DNA of 64,000 nucleotides, from the NCBI RefSeq assembly GCF_019097595.1, contig NC_080723.1, positions 14,948,511 to 15,012,510 of the forward strand. Reading direction: 5' to 3'. Both the position numbers and the translations under genes were made by a program. The DNA is from Hemibagrus wyckioides (lineage: Eukaryota > Chordata > Actinopteri > Siluriformes > Bagridae). The notes under the pieces are model-generated. The model saw nothing but the letters and a program-made list of their open reading frames with translations, was not told the DNA's origin and did no database searches. Of this stretch, positions 1 through 12,175 are shown one piece after another (position 1 is the first letter of the stretch; every line of letters starts with the position of its first letter).

Positions 1-872
1 CTTCAGGTATTTTCACACATTCAGCAGTCTCTAGAGTTTTCTCAGAATGGTGTGAAACACAATACATTAACTAAACATCAGCTCTGTGTGCAGAAACCAC
101 TTCTTAATAAGTGGTCAGAGGAAAATGGCCAGACTGGTTCACGTTGACAGGAAGTCAAATGTACCTCACCACTCTTTACCACCTTGGTGAGCAGAAAAGC
201 ATCTAAGGATGTGCAACAGAATTTTAAGGTAGATGGACTACAACAGAAAAAGATCTCATTTAGATCCAATCCTGTCAGCCAAGAACAGACAGCTGAGGCT
301 GCAGTGGTCACAAACTCACCAAAACTGGACAGTTGAAGCCCGAAAAATCATCACCTGGTCTTGATTGCTGCTGAGTCAGACCATACATTAGGGTCAGACT
401 TTGATGAATCCATGGATCCAACCTGCCTTGTGTTCATAGTTAGACAGGTGGAGGTGATGGGGAATGTTTTCTTGCCACAAATTGGTTCCATTAATAACAA
501 GCAATAATTGTTTTAATGCGACAGAGTATATTTACTCAGCATGTGCATCCCTATATAGCCATTATTTACTTATCTTATGTTGGCTATTTCCAGCAAAATA
601 ATACACTGTGTCACAAAGTCGTCTCAGACTGTTCCATGAACTTTGAGTTCAGTGCACTTCAATTGCCTTCCCAGTCACCAGATCTGTATTCAGTAAAGCA
701 CCTTCAAGATGTGGAAGAATAGGAGATTTGCAGCATGAATGTGCAGCGAATTATGTGATGCAATCATGACAACATGGACTGAATGTCAAAGGAGTGTTTC
801 CAACACCCTGTGGAATCCATGCCACAAAGAATGGAGGCTGCTCTGACAGCAAAGGCAGTCCAGACAGAAATA
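1..872 (+). mobile_element. decayed Tc1/mariner-type transposase remnant
   Basis: The stretch follows the nucleotide sequence of a widespread fish Tc1-like transposase, on the plus strand from at least position 20. Reading-frame breaks are frequent. The best preserved piece is the frame at 516-722, where GYFQQNNTLCHK corresponds to the second catalytic-Asp region and LPSQSPDLYSVKHLQDVEE to the SPDLNPIEHLWD motif; the Glu is read as Lys. Downstream, 740-860 still resembles the C-terminal segment (ISKECFQH.VESMP) in a shifted frame. It is a dead copy truncated at the left by the window edge; no inverted repeat end was identified. Confidence 0.8.
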
Positions 873-1260
873 CTATACACATATATACATACACACCACA
901 TATTCAATACACACACACTATATATAGATGCCACTTTTCCCACAGCTTAGTACTAAAGTGTACACATTTGCATTACATTTCTTCAGAATAACCTTGAATG
1001 TGTCCCATATTTCACTTTCTCACTTAATAAATGATGAAAATGACTAACAAGAATTCACTTTCTTAAGAGTGCCAAAATGTGCCAAAGGCAGGAACTGAAA
1101 GAACCCACTGGGTCCCTTGAAACCTGTGTTTCAGTACTATTTTAATGGTCTCCCAACATGCATTGCTGTAACAGCATTACATTTTCAGAGTGAACAGGTT
1201 ACTTTGTTCAAAACTCAAGTCTAAACTTGTTGCTTGTTGCTAAGGACCAGGCTTTAAAGC

Positions 1261-1283
1261 TGTGTGTGTGTGTGTGTGTGTGT
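1261..1283. repeat. (TG)n microsatellite
   Basis: Uninterrupted TG dinucleotides, read directly. Confidence 0.95.
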
Positions 1284-1477
1284 TTTGAACTGTCAACAGC
1301 TTTCTATGTAATGTTTTATGGCCCATTATACGTGTCAACAGAGGCTTGTAGCGAAACCTTTTAGAAGGGCACTAGGAAACCATGTGTGACTAGCTATTAA
1401 ATGTGAAGGTTTAATGCTAATTCATACCATCCCACAAATATCCAGACCCTGAATATTTTCTGCTTTTAGTAAAATAC

Positions 1478-1501
1478 AAAAAAAAAAAAAAAAAAAAAAA
1501 A
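1478..1501. repeat. poly(A) tract
   Basis: A run of 24 adenines; might be the tail of an old retrocopy, but nothing recognisable precedes it. Confidence 0.9.
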
Positions 1502-2149
1502 GATAATTATATCTCTGTATGTGGGTTGGAGGCGAGATTCCCTCCTGGTATGATAATTAGAAGGTAAAAGAGAGAACATTGTGTCTTTTAAATAAATACT
1601 AATTAATCACAATCTCTTGTGTGAGCATGTTCACATTTTGATATTACATGCATGATAACATCTATTAAGTGAAATCATGGTGTTCTCGCTCATGTCTGCT
1701 GGCAGAGTACAGGAACTGGATGTGAAAGGACATTTCGACTCAACACTCACAGAACCATCTCTAGCGCTTGCTGTTAACTTGACCTTTCTCAAACTCCACT
1801 GGGATACACACACACACACATGCATGCATTCCCTGTTTTGTTGGTTTCTAAATAAATTATGGATAATTCATGTAGCAGAAAGAAAAATGGCAGCTGAGGA
1901 ATATGAACCTTCACCAAACAGTCAGTTTAATATCGATTGCCTGTAGTCTGAGAATATTACAGATCATTTTCAGGTGGCAGGAACTGATGAACAACTGCAG
2001 ATGGAAAAAAGAGAGGGAAAATACAGCACTGAGATAAAGTTATAACGTCATGGCTGAAACCAAGCAACCAGTAATGAGTTAGAAAACATGTAACTTAAAG
2101 CATTTTTAAAAAAAAAACAAGCTGGCTTGGTCAAACATACCATTTCCGT

Positions 2150-2690
2150 TTCCAGAAAAACGACAACACGCGGCGCATGTGGCTGGGCATCCAGGCGATC
2201 ACTCACTACAGGACAACTTCACCTGCCTGTGACAGTGATGCCTCCCTGAACAACTTTTATTCTTGGTTTAAAGCACAGAATGACGTGACAGCAAGGAAGA
2301 CCATCCCACAAAGACCAGGTACTCTGTCTCAGCACAGCTGATGTGAGGAAGACGCAGAGAGGAAGCAGCTGGACCAGACAACATTCCTGGCAGAGTGCTC
2401 AGGGAATGTGCAGACCAGCTAGTCGGTGTCTTCACTGACATCTTCAACATCTCCCTGAGCAGCGCTGTCTTTCCAGCATGCCTCAAGACCACCACCATCA
2501 TCCCTGTGCCGAAGAAGTATTCAGTGTCATGCCTCAATGACTCGTTCCATCACTCTCACACCCATCATCATGAAGTGCTTCAAGAGGTTCGTCATGAGAC
2601 ATGCGTATCATCCCAACCATGCAGTTTGCATCATCCAAAGACGATGCTATTGCCACCACCCTCCATCTGGCCCTTAGACACTGGGTCTGT
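2150..2690 (+). mobile_element. non-LTR retrotransposon reverse-transcriptase fragment
   Basis: The plus strand encodes fragments typical of a common fish LINE ORF2. First come [15 protein letters not shown] and [12 protein letters not shown] (about 2170-2280), the region before the RT domain. Then comes [35 protein letters not shown] (2400-2520), the RT N-terminal block that ends in the PVPKK motif. After SVSCLND the frame shifts, but nucleotides up to about 2690 still resemble the following RT segment (TLHLAL). The catalytic YADD block is missing. It is a 5'- and 3'-truncated dead copy, possibly Rex/L2/Jockey-like; the exact clade is not resolved. Confidence 0.78.
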
Positions 2691-5600
2691 TGGGATAAAA
2701 ATTTTAGTGCTTAAATCACAGAGAGAAACTATTTAATAAGAAGATAGAAGCATGAGTGTGGAAAAAAAACTAACAGTTGTTGTTTTGTTGGAACTTTTTT
2801 TATGAATATATGATAGTATGTATATGTAGTTATGACCAACTACAAATTCTTGAAGTGTTTCTACTTTCATATGAGCTGTTAAGCACCCCTGTGGGGTGTG
2901 ACATGACAAAGAACTTCAATTCTGTACATGGACACCACAATAAAGCAGAAATAAATTTTTTTTGGCCTCTGATAAAAATAGCTAAAAGCAGCTTCACAAC
3001 AATTTCTTATGCGTTTCCTCCTGGAGCTTTTTGTGTTCATTTTGTATTTGATCCTGTCATATAGGTAGGTGCTAGACTAAATATAATATTAAAAACTAAT
3101 GATGATACATTACAATGCATTCTAGGTTATAATGTACTACGGTGAATTCTATACTGAACAGGAAGTCAGTGAAATGCTGCCAGAGCTGGAATAATATTGC
3201 ATACCAGTTCTTCCATAAGCACTGGATAAATGTAAGAATGTTATATCTAAAGAAAATGAAACTAGACAAACTCTAAAACTCTTTCAAAGCCGGTTATGTG
3301 TGTGCAGGGTTATACACAGTATCTCTGAACCCTAACTCACCAATACACAGCAGGCTGCGGTGAACAGAATACTAATGTACCATCGATCACTGCAATCCTT
3401 CATGCCATGCATACAGAAACAGTGCATCAGCAAACTTTAAAGCTGTCACGGGCTATCAAGGCCACGAAGAAGGTATATCACGCAGGAGCCTGTATCATCA
3501 GGAGAGAGATGACAGAGAGGAGACAAATGACCGCTACAACAATGCACTTTGAAGTCCCCATCAAAAAGAGAGCATGTGATTGATGGCCCATTTACATGCT
3601 TTCAACTTCATTTCGAAAATCGAGTCGAGAAAGCATCCTTGGAGTTTGGCTTAAAAATATCCAGGTATATACTGAATGTTCCCCGTGGTGTGTCGGGTTC
3701 TATTTACAAGCCTCACAACACAGCAAATTGTTTCCCTCCACCGGTGCTTTATAAATCACCAATAAAACAGCACATCATTTGGAGATGTTCTTGGCAAGCT
3801 GTATTTCATGCAATAGTGTTGTCTTGCAGGGATTCTTCTGTTTATAGATGATTGTGATTGCTTCAGTTTGTCTCAAATTGTGCCCCGCAACCAAACCCAT
3901 TCTTCAGCTCATTTGTTTTACACCACACCTGTTCAAGACTATTTATGAACCTCTGAATGATAAGTCCATAAAGACAGCACAGTCATTATTTAGCAAAAAT
4001 TTATTCATACCTCATTTCATTATTCTGGATTATTTTTGTGTAAACTTATGATATATGATCCTTATTAATTCCATATCAGGTCCAAGTTGTAATGCTACCG
4101 AAATCTTACAATATTTTTTTTTTTGGGGGGGGTCATGTGGCACATTACAGAACATGTTTTTGACAATAAATGAATAAAAATTCTACCAATTTGTCAACAC
4201 TAATGGCTATAGAAAATATAGGTGTCTATTTACATTGTCTCATTGTTCCATTTACAGAATTTACCTGCAGGGGTGGAGTCAAGAAAGAAGTATTTCAAAT
4301 TTGATCAATAAATTGCTGATAACTTAAAAAACAGGATTGTATGTAACATTCCTCATTGCCAAGTTGCCACTGTTGGGCCCTTGAGCAAGGCCCTTAACCC
4401 TCTCTGCTCCAGGGGCGCCGTATCATGGCTGACCCTGTGCTCTGACCCCAACCTCCAAGGATGGGATATGCGAAGAAAGAATTTCACCGTGCTGTAATGT
4501 ATATGTGACAAATAAAGGATATTTCTATTTCTATTTCTAAAAGAGAAGAGGTACTGTAGAGCTGTATATGGATTAATGATACAGAGGTTTGTTGTGGCCT
4601 TTGAGAACCCGGTGTCCTGTTTGTGCCACATGTCTGGAGAAGAAGTGAAACAACAAAGTGTTAAGAATATGAAATCCCAGTATGACACCCCACACCATGA
4701 CCGACACCTTTCTGAGGCAATTAGTTCAAGTCTTGGTCAATTACCAGAAGAACAAAAGTAGCCTTGCTACAATTGCAGACTCAGAGCTAATAATAAAATA
4801 AAGAAAATCAAGTGTGATCTCTAGCTACTCCAGAAAACCTATGTGTAAGAAATAATTTGATGATGAAATACAGAGGAAAATAAAGATGTTACACTGGGGC
4901 CACTCTACTCATTTAGTATATTGAAATATGGACCAACATGATGCAAGAATTTTATTTTCTATTACAGAGAAATTTAACATACTCTGGCCTTGCCTCTAGT
5001 ATCTTTTAGAATATGCATATTTTTTTTGTCTTTACATATTAAACAATGAATTGTGCAAAAATGAAAAACTGTGCAGTGTGTGGTGTTTTTGTTCAAGGAT
5101 CTGTGACTAATCTTAAAAAAACATGATGCAAGAATCATCATTAGGTGACAAACCTGGCATTAGATCCAGATTTACAATCCACTTACATTTCATCTTATTA
5201 TCATTATTACTAAATAACATGCTTTATCATGAATCATTAAATAACAAACTGAGAATTAAAGTAGCTGAGCTTCACAAATAGCATTGGAAAAGAAGTTTTG
5301 TTTGAGTCTCCACTTAAAACTGTTCTAAGGTGTGTCCAAAGGTTGCTGTTAATTTAAGTTTATAATCGTGTCATTTGTCCTTAATGAGTAAAAGATGACC
5401 CTGGTTTCTTTGCGCTATGGCCAGGGTGAATGCCCTTTCACATGCAGGGCTGGGAGATGGGAGTGTGCTAGTGAAGGCTGATGTTCCTGGCTTGTGTATG
5501 ACTCATTTCTGCTCTGCTGCAGTGAATCGTCTGGTTATGAATTCTTTGGTGATCTTGCTGCTGGTTGGGTGAACAAGGACAAGTGCCTCCCGACTAGCAG

Positions 5601-6304
5601 TATCAACGTCATAGTCTTTGAGGAAGCCTTCAGGCCATCCTTGTACCACTTCTTCTGCCCTCCAACTATGTGTTTGCCCATGCATGGTTCACTATCAAGC
5701 CACTGTTTTCGGCAGGCGGCTTGTCAAGCATATAATCTAACATTTGATAGAAAGTGCTTTTGCTTATGATCTCCTTAAATAAAAAAAAGATTTTAAAGAG
5801 CAAGTCATTTTGGATCATAGCGTATGCAGATATTGTGACAAAGTCTCAAAAAAGTGACAGTATGATAAACTTGGTGTTATTGCAACCTGATTAGTCTCTA
5901 ACAGATAGCTTGCTGGTTAATGAGCTAATTAGCATTTTGTATGAGATTGTGCTGTGCATAAATCATTAAGCTAAGCCTGATGGAGCAAACCAGAGGGCTA
6001 AATAAATGCTACTGACAGAACAGCTAACATTGCTGTTTATTTAATAAAGAAAACCAGCTTATTCATGACTGTTTTCAGTAATAAAACTGTAGTTCTGATT
6101 ATGGGAAATATGAAAAAGTCCCTTTTAGTCACAGAGCCACACTATGTTATGCTAGCGATGTAACCAGATACTGATACACTATTCTGAATTAACAAACAAC
6201 GGGTATGACAAAAAACATTGAGATTTATTTTAAGTTTCATTTTTAGTCATTTATGTAGTTAGGCTGGGGGATGTGCAAGATAATAGAAATGGAGCCTTAT
6301 TTTC
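2691..6304. other. non-coding stretch with one SINE fragment
   Basis: Apart from the SINE at 4353-4538 no repeat or exon is recognised. The open frames at 2777-3064, 3549-3851 and 5494-5769 lack family motifs and splice context. Confidence 0.55.
4353..4538 (+). mobile_element. 5'-truncated SINE, tail type A
   Basis: The body GAGCAAGGCCCTTAACCC and the 3' tail GGATATGCGAAGAAAGAATTTC..GTGCTGTAATG match the SINE copies at 17501-17698 and 20885-21123 on the opposite strand. It ends in a short (ATTTCT)n repeat, the kind of simple tail SINEs carry. The tRNA-like head is missing. Confidence 0.75.
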
Positions 6305-6545
6305 TATTTAAATTCAATTCAAATGTATTTGTATAGCACAAGGGATATTGTCTCAAAGCAGATTTACAGAAATGTAAAAATTCAGAATAAAAATGACTGA
6401 GTTTAAAATTCAGTTCAGATTTATCCTAATGAGCAAGCCAAAGGCAATGGTGTCAAGGAAAAACTCCCTGAAACAATATGAGGAAGAATCCATGAGAGAA
6501 GCCAAACTCAAAAGGGAATCTATCTTCATCTGGGTGACATTGAAA
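6305..6545 (+). repeat. interspersed repeat of otophysan type
   Basis: The block starts with an AATTCAATTCAAATGTATTTGTATAGC-like core and continues with TTGTCTCAAAGCAGATTTACAG, CAAGGAAAAACTCCCTG and CTCAAAAGGGAATC..CATCTGGGTGACA. I recognise it as a repeat frequent in catfish and related genomes. It has no coding capacity. Class uncertain (possibly the 3' end of a LINE). Confidence 0.65.
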
Positions 6546-6915
6546 TGATGTCATTTCTACTATAGTATATAGTCAAGTGGATTTGTTTAACCAGAAGCTT
6601 TTGAGCAACGTATAAATCAGAGCGGTTTATGAATTCATTATAGATTTAACACTAATTCCTTCCTGTCAATGCCATCAAATGTTCAATGATGGAGACCCAA
6701 GCAGAAAATCGACAGTTCAAACCTCTAAATGGTTCTATCCACAGCGGTCCCATATATCTCCAATTAGTCCATGTGGGGCCATCCTCAGCAACAGTGAAAT
6801 ATATATTTTTATAATGAAATAAGATATTTGGAATTTTTATGAGATTTACCAATTAGTTTAAGTTCAAATTGTGTTTATAAAACTATAAAACATATTTAAC
6901 TGCATATGTTATATA

Positions 6916-8446
6916 CAGTGAGGGAAAAAATTATTTGATCCCCTGCTGATTTTGTAAGTTTGCCCACTGACAAAGAAATGATCAGTCTGTAATTTTAATG
7001 GTAGGTTTATCTGGACAGTGAGAGGCAGAATAACAACAAAAAAAATCCAGAAAAACACATTTCAAAAAAGTTATACATTGATTTGCATTTTATTGAGTGA
7101 AATAAGTATTTGACCCCTTTGCAAATCATGACTTAGTACTTGGTGGCAAACCCTTGTTGGCAATCACAGACGTCAGACATTTCTTGTAGTTGGCCACCAG
7201 GTTTGCACATATCTCACATCTCAAGGAATTTGGGCCCACTCCTCTTTGCAGATCCTCTCCAAGTCATTAAGGTTTTGTGGCTGACCCTTCAGCTCCCTCC
7301 ACAGATTTTCTATGAGACTGGCTAGGCCACTACAGCACCTTAATGTGCTTCTTTTTGAACCACTCCTTTTTTGCCTTGGCCGTGTGTTTTGGGTCATTGT
7401 CAGGCTGGAATATCCATCCACGACCCATTTTCAATGCCCTGGCTGAGGGAAGGAGGTTCTCATCCAAGATTTAACGGTACATGGCCCCGTCCATCGTCCC
7501 TTTGATGCAGTGCAGTTGTCCTTTCCCCTGGGGATGGTGTACTTGGGGTCATAGGCAGCATTCCTCCTCCTCCAAACACAGCGAGTTGAGTTGATGCCAA
7601 AGAGCTAGATTTTGGTCTCATTTGACCACAACACTTTCACCCAGTTCTCCTCTGAATCATTCAGATGTTCACTGACAAACTTCAGATGAGCCTGTACATG
7701 TGCTTTCTTTAGCAGGGGGACCTCGTGGGTGCTACTGGATTTCAGTCTTTCACGGCGTAGTGTGTTACCAATTGTTTTCTTGGTGACTATGGTCCCAGCT
7801 GCCTTGAGATCATTGACAAAATCCTCCAGTGTAATTCTGGGCTGATTCCTCGCCGTTCTCATGATCATTGAAACTCCATGAGGTGAGATCTTGCATGGAG
7901 CCCCAGACCGCGGTAGATTGACAGTCCTTTTGTGTTTCTTCCATTTGGGAATAATCGCACCAACTGTTGTCACCTTCTCACCAAGCTGCATGGCGATGGT
8001 CTTGTAGCTCATTCCAGCCTTGTGTAGGTCTACAATCTTGTCCCTGACATCCGTGGACAGCTCTTTGGTCTTGGCCATGATGGAGAGTTTGGAATCTGAT
8101 TGATTGCTTCCTTCTGTGGACAGGTGTCTTTCATACAGTTAACAAGCTGAGATGAAGAGCACTCCCCGAGAGTGCTCCTACTGTAATCTCAGCTCATTAC
8201 CTGTATAAAAGACACCTGGGAGCCAGAAATCTTTCTGATTGATAGGGGAGCAAATACTTATTTCACTCATTAAAATGCAAATCAATGTAGAACTTTTCTG
8301 AAATGCGTTTTTCTGGATTTTTTTGTTGTTATTCTGCCTCTCACTGTTCAAATACACCGACCATTAAAATTACAGACTGATCATTTCTTTGTCAGGGGGC
8401 AAACGTACAAAATCAGCAGGGGATCAAATAATTTTTTCCCTCACTG
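6916..8446 (-). mobile_element. full-length but dead Tc1-like DNA transposon
   Basis: The element has perfect TA target duplications (6914-6915 and 8447-8448) and long terminal inverted repeats that start CAGTGAGGGAAAAAATTATTTG at both ends and extend about 200 bases inward. It is 1531 bases long and carries a transposase gene on the minus strand. A short internal palindrome (about 8146-8190, AGCACTCCCCGAGAGTGCT-type) lies upstream of the transposase start. The family is one of the commonest Tc1 lineages of teleosts. Both ends are well preserved, so the copy could still be moved in trans in principle. Confidence 0.93.
7221..8078 (-). pseudogene. Tc1-like transposase pseudogene
   Basis: Translation starts at ATG 8078 with [20 protein letters not shown], the paired-like helix-turn-helix N-terminus that binds the inverted repeats. 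An open frame of 157 residues runs to a premature TAG at 7605-7607, directly after VLWSNETKI. The family reads SDETKIELFG there, so the first catalytic Asp is Asn and the next Glu codon has become a stop. Downstream the frame is broken. A segment at 7221-7421 still encodes [20 protein letters not shown], which carries the third catalytic residue (Glu of ENLW). Compared with the family, about 55 bases around 7520-7530 appear to be missing, which removes the second catalytic Asp region. Not functional. Confidence 0.9.
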
Positions 8447-9190
8447 TACTCTTATTATTTTAGTTACCATGGTTTGTCATTCATGTCCTATCTGCTGAAC
8501 TAGAGAGGAAGATAGCTATGAATTCATCCTCGCTTCACTTGGACAATATAGTAATATCAGCTGATACATCTTCCTCTCACCCAGCCTGTGATATTGAACA
8601 GCACAGAAACAGCGTTCTGCTTTCCTGCTGCCAGCATCATCACTCAAGCTCCAGATGAAGAGTGTGGCATGAAGCTTGTTACCTTCCACAAATGAAGGAC
8701 AAAACAAATTTCCTTTGATTATCCGCCACTCGTGCTCTAGTGAATTCTTCCAGAGCAAACAATGGGTTTGTTCAGGGGCCATAAAAAATATACAATAAAA
8801 CAATACAAGTGGGTCTTTTTTTTGAGAAGCTAAAGATAAACCCCACTCTGAACCACCAGCATATGCAATTTAATTTTTACAATCAACACAGTGCAATGAA
8901 ATTATGAGTTCACTTCTCTAGTTTAAAATTATTTCACTTTTTGCTATATGCCACAATGCTATAATCCCTGTTGATAGAGCCACAGGTGGGACTTCACCTA
9001 CTTAAAGAGTGTGATGAAACAGAGGTTTAGTCCTTTAGTCTGTCCAGCTCTCTCACCTCCTCATCTCTACACACTGCTCAAACAAATGAGATTCCAAAGG
9101 CTCAACTAGTTGAGCTGAAACTCTGCCGTAAATCGTACAGCTACTTTACATTCTGGTACTTTGAGTCCCAGGTGAGAACAGAAGCTTTTG

Positions 9191-9191
9191 T

Positions 9192-9255
<64 letters not shown>

Positions 9256-9256
9256 T
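9191..9256. repeat. (TTCT)n microsatellite
   Basis: About 16 perfect CTTT units; strand asymmetric (pyrimidine on plus). Confidence 0.97.
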
Positions 9257-9353
9257 TTTTAAGGAATTGCCCATTGTAACTGCACTAGCAATATCCTACT
9301 GTGATGGCAATAATCACTAAGCACATGACAAATATTTCAATATAAGCACATTG

Positions 9354-10162
9354 TAACACGTCATTACAACACTACATGAATAATGATAATACGTGCACTA
9401 ATACCTGAATTAATGCTTGCTTAAATATGAACTAATAAGTTACAGCATCCACTAATCAAGAACGGAACTAATGAAGAGCTAACTTTAACTATGATGTGAG
9501 TCTTATGAATTCATGCGTGAATAACGACCAACTTAAGTTGTTAGTACATGTGTGTTAGTTAATGTATTAAGACACAGAGTTAAACTAAATCAAACATGCT
9601 CTATTATAGAAGACGACTGGAAGATGACTGGGTTTAAAACGTTAAAAGATAATAGTATCTGCTGAATAAATGAGTATTATTTTTATTCTTGTGGGTAAAG
9701 GTACAGATCCCCGGGCCCGATCCACCCAGTGCATGTACTAGTTTTACAGAGGGATTGGAAGAGAAAAGTATGAAGAATGGCATAAAATGGGCTGAGATGA
9801 AATTATTGGTGTTTATCATAAGTGTGTCTTTCCACATTCGATAAGGAAGATCAGTGTAAATCAAAGGCCTGCTAAATCCTGCTGCTTATATAAACAACTT
9901 GAAATGATGCATGTTTAATTCATATTCTTTCATATAGAGCATGTTTGAGATTAGTGCTGGTTAATTAATACATTAACCAACAAACATGTACTAACATATT
10001 TAGTGTGGTTATTATTCATGCATGAACCATAACATAGTTATTGTTACTCTTCAGCAGTTTGTGATGAATAGCCTACATGCTTTACTTTTTAATATTATTC
10101 ATTTAAGTATTTGTGCATGATTATTCATGTACGTTTATTGTAGTGTTACCAACATATTACAT
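9354..10162. mobile_element. foldback / MITE-like element with arms of about 230-260 bases
   Basis: The left arm (about 9354-9612) and the right arm (about 9932-10162) are imperfect reverse complements. Anchors are TTAGTACATGTGTGTTAGTTAATG near 9540 against the complement of ACCAACAAACATGTACTAA near 9976, ATTCATGCGTGAATAAC against TTATTCATGCATGAAC, CAAACATGCTCTATTATA against TATAGAGCATGTTTGAG, and ACACTACATGAATAATG against CATTATTCATGT..GTAGTGTT-like sequence at the outer ends. About 320 bases of loop separate the arms. No transposase frame is seen, so it is non-autonomous. Exact ends and target duplications were not resolved. Confidence 0.65.
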
Positions 10163-12059
10163 TTTTTCCCCTTCAAATGTTTTTACACGTTGAAAGCACT
10201 ATCCTCTTCAGCTTTGTGTATCGTATTCTACATTCGGTCTCCGTATTCTTATACAATTACTGAACTCAGCAGTGAGTAAAATTGCATCCAAATTGCATAA
10301 CCTTCACTATCATGGCAATAATGACATCTGCATTACCTCAAGCTTTTATTGCCATTCAGTTTAAAAAGGCCCTCTCTGTCAAAGTGAGACAAAAAGGCAT
10401 TGCAAGCTAATTTTACACTCTTGCTAGAAAACTGAGAAATATTTGTTAACTCGTCCCAGGGGCGCTGTTACAGCGGGCATCCATTCTCTAAGAAAGCTAA
10501 ATTTCAAAGTTTAATTTTCTGTTTCTTTACGGTGGAGATTTGTTGCAAATGTGTAAGTAACACTGCTTATTCTTACTTATTCTCACACAAGCAAACTTGC
10601 TCTCTGTTTAATTTGCTGTTTTGCAGACATTTTTAAAGGCTATGCACACACAGGGAGCAGTGGCCTGCTGTGAGGCAGTGTCCTTAAGCATGCTTCAGAA
10701 GCCGGTGAAGCATGCAAAGGCAGAGGCTCACTTCTGACAGAACAGTGGCTCCTGCATCATGATGGCAGTGTGGGGAAGCGACATAAACATGTCACAAATG
10801 GATGGCGATCACTGCTGGATGCTCCAGGCTGGTTGCTGATTGCCTTCCCTTTCCTGCTCCTGAATCAAAATGTCAGCCAGCATGAACAACACACCCATAC
10901 TGTGTGTGGTGATAATTAGGAAGGTCCTGGTCCACCACCGTACACCAAACAAAAACAAAGGAGGTGTGAAAATCAAAGTAAACGGGCAGCAGGATTGTGG
11001 GTTAATCAAACAAACTCTGTGAAAAATGTTTTTTGTTTTTTTTTTTCGTTTTTCTGCCAAGACAAACTTATAGTATTTCTGTGATTAAAGTGTCACTGTT
11101 GACTAATACTGGTTCACCTCACCAGTTAATTACCAGATTCAGTGAGTGTGTCAGAGCAGAAAAATAATAAACGCTCCTAGAAACGAGGACAGAATTTCAA
11201 TTGAACATTTCAAGTCACATCTCCTCTCAAAAGCAGGCTTATACTTTTATAAAATCATAGTTACAGAGTGAGTCCTGGTCTGGGATTTTGACTGAGATCA
11301 CCTACCAATCATTACTATACATCAGTCCACTCATGTGGCAGAGCTGTGACTTTATACTAGCCAGGTAATATTATCTTACACTGTTAAATCAACTAACTAA
11401 TGCCATACCTATTAATTTTGTACAAGTCAGTCCATGCAGTCTTCTGTCAAATCAGTGTTTTGTAACCCTCTTACAGTTCCAAACCATCTTAGAAATGATT
11501 TTTGATATCAGTTGGTCAGAAAACAAATGGGGGGCCGGTGAAAAACAATTTGCTTGTGGAAAGTTTTGGGATTCCAGGACAGATTATAGGATTTATACGC
11601 CACTTTTGCAAAAGGAATAACACATTACTCCACGCTCCATTCATTCGTCATCCTGATTTAGTGTTGAGTTTGGTAGAGCCCCAAATCCCAAATCCCAGTC
11701 TGAATCCCAAATCACATAATATTGAACTTCATTCAATGCAGCTTAGAGCTATTGTGTGTGGTTTTTTCTGCCAAATCAGTGAGTTATTCAAACGAAGCTC
11801 TTACATAATCTAGATGAAGTCTAAGTTTTGGAATGGCAAATAATATAGGCAGAAAACTATTGATGGCATACATTTTGCACATATTTATATCAACAGGCTC
11901 ATTTTAACAGGTGCCAGCTTTTATAAAGAGTTAATATAACAATTGGAGTGAATGAATGTCATATTTAAGGTCGTATTTGGTAAAACCTTAAATTTAAGTG
12001 GGTTTTTATGTGTTAAATAGAAAAAATACTTAAAATTCCAGTACCCTTATTGGCTTCTC

Positions 12060-12175
12060 TATTGTGTATGTGCATGGGTGCCTTGGACTGAACTGGCATT
12101 CCATTAAAGGAGAGTTTCTAGAAGAGCCACTGGATTCACCAGGATAAAGCAGTTACTAAGCTAACCGAATGAAAG
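12060..12175 (-). repeat. partial copy of interspersed repeat X
   Basis: TGTGCATGGGTGCCTTGGACTGAACTGGC followed by CCAGGATAAAGCAGTTACT matches, in reverse orientation, the repeat copies at 28050-28290, 55060-55330, 56590-56810 and 58350-58560. Only the edge portions are present. Confidence 0.55.

Larger units (their letters stand above)
873..2149. other. non-coding stretch, nothing recognised beyond microsatellites
   Basis: AT-rich sequence with CA/TG runs (near 900, 1261 and 1807) and a poly(A) tract. The small open frames resemble nothing I know. Confidence 0.6.

Noticed and set aside
9191..9256. Possible CRISPR-like or satellite array at the CTTT tract
   Set aside because: It is a simple tetranucleotide microsatellite without spacers; a vertebrate nuclear genome is not expected to carry CRISPR arrays.
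10809..11060. Lys-rich N-terminal 83-residue frame on the minus strand
   Set aside because: The start is a T-run in reverse; no family resemblance.
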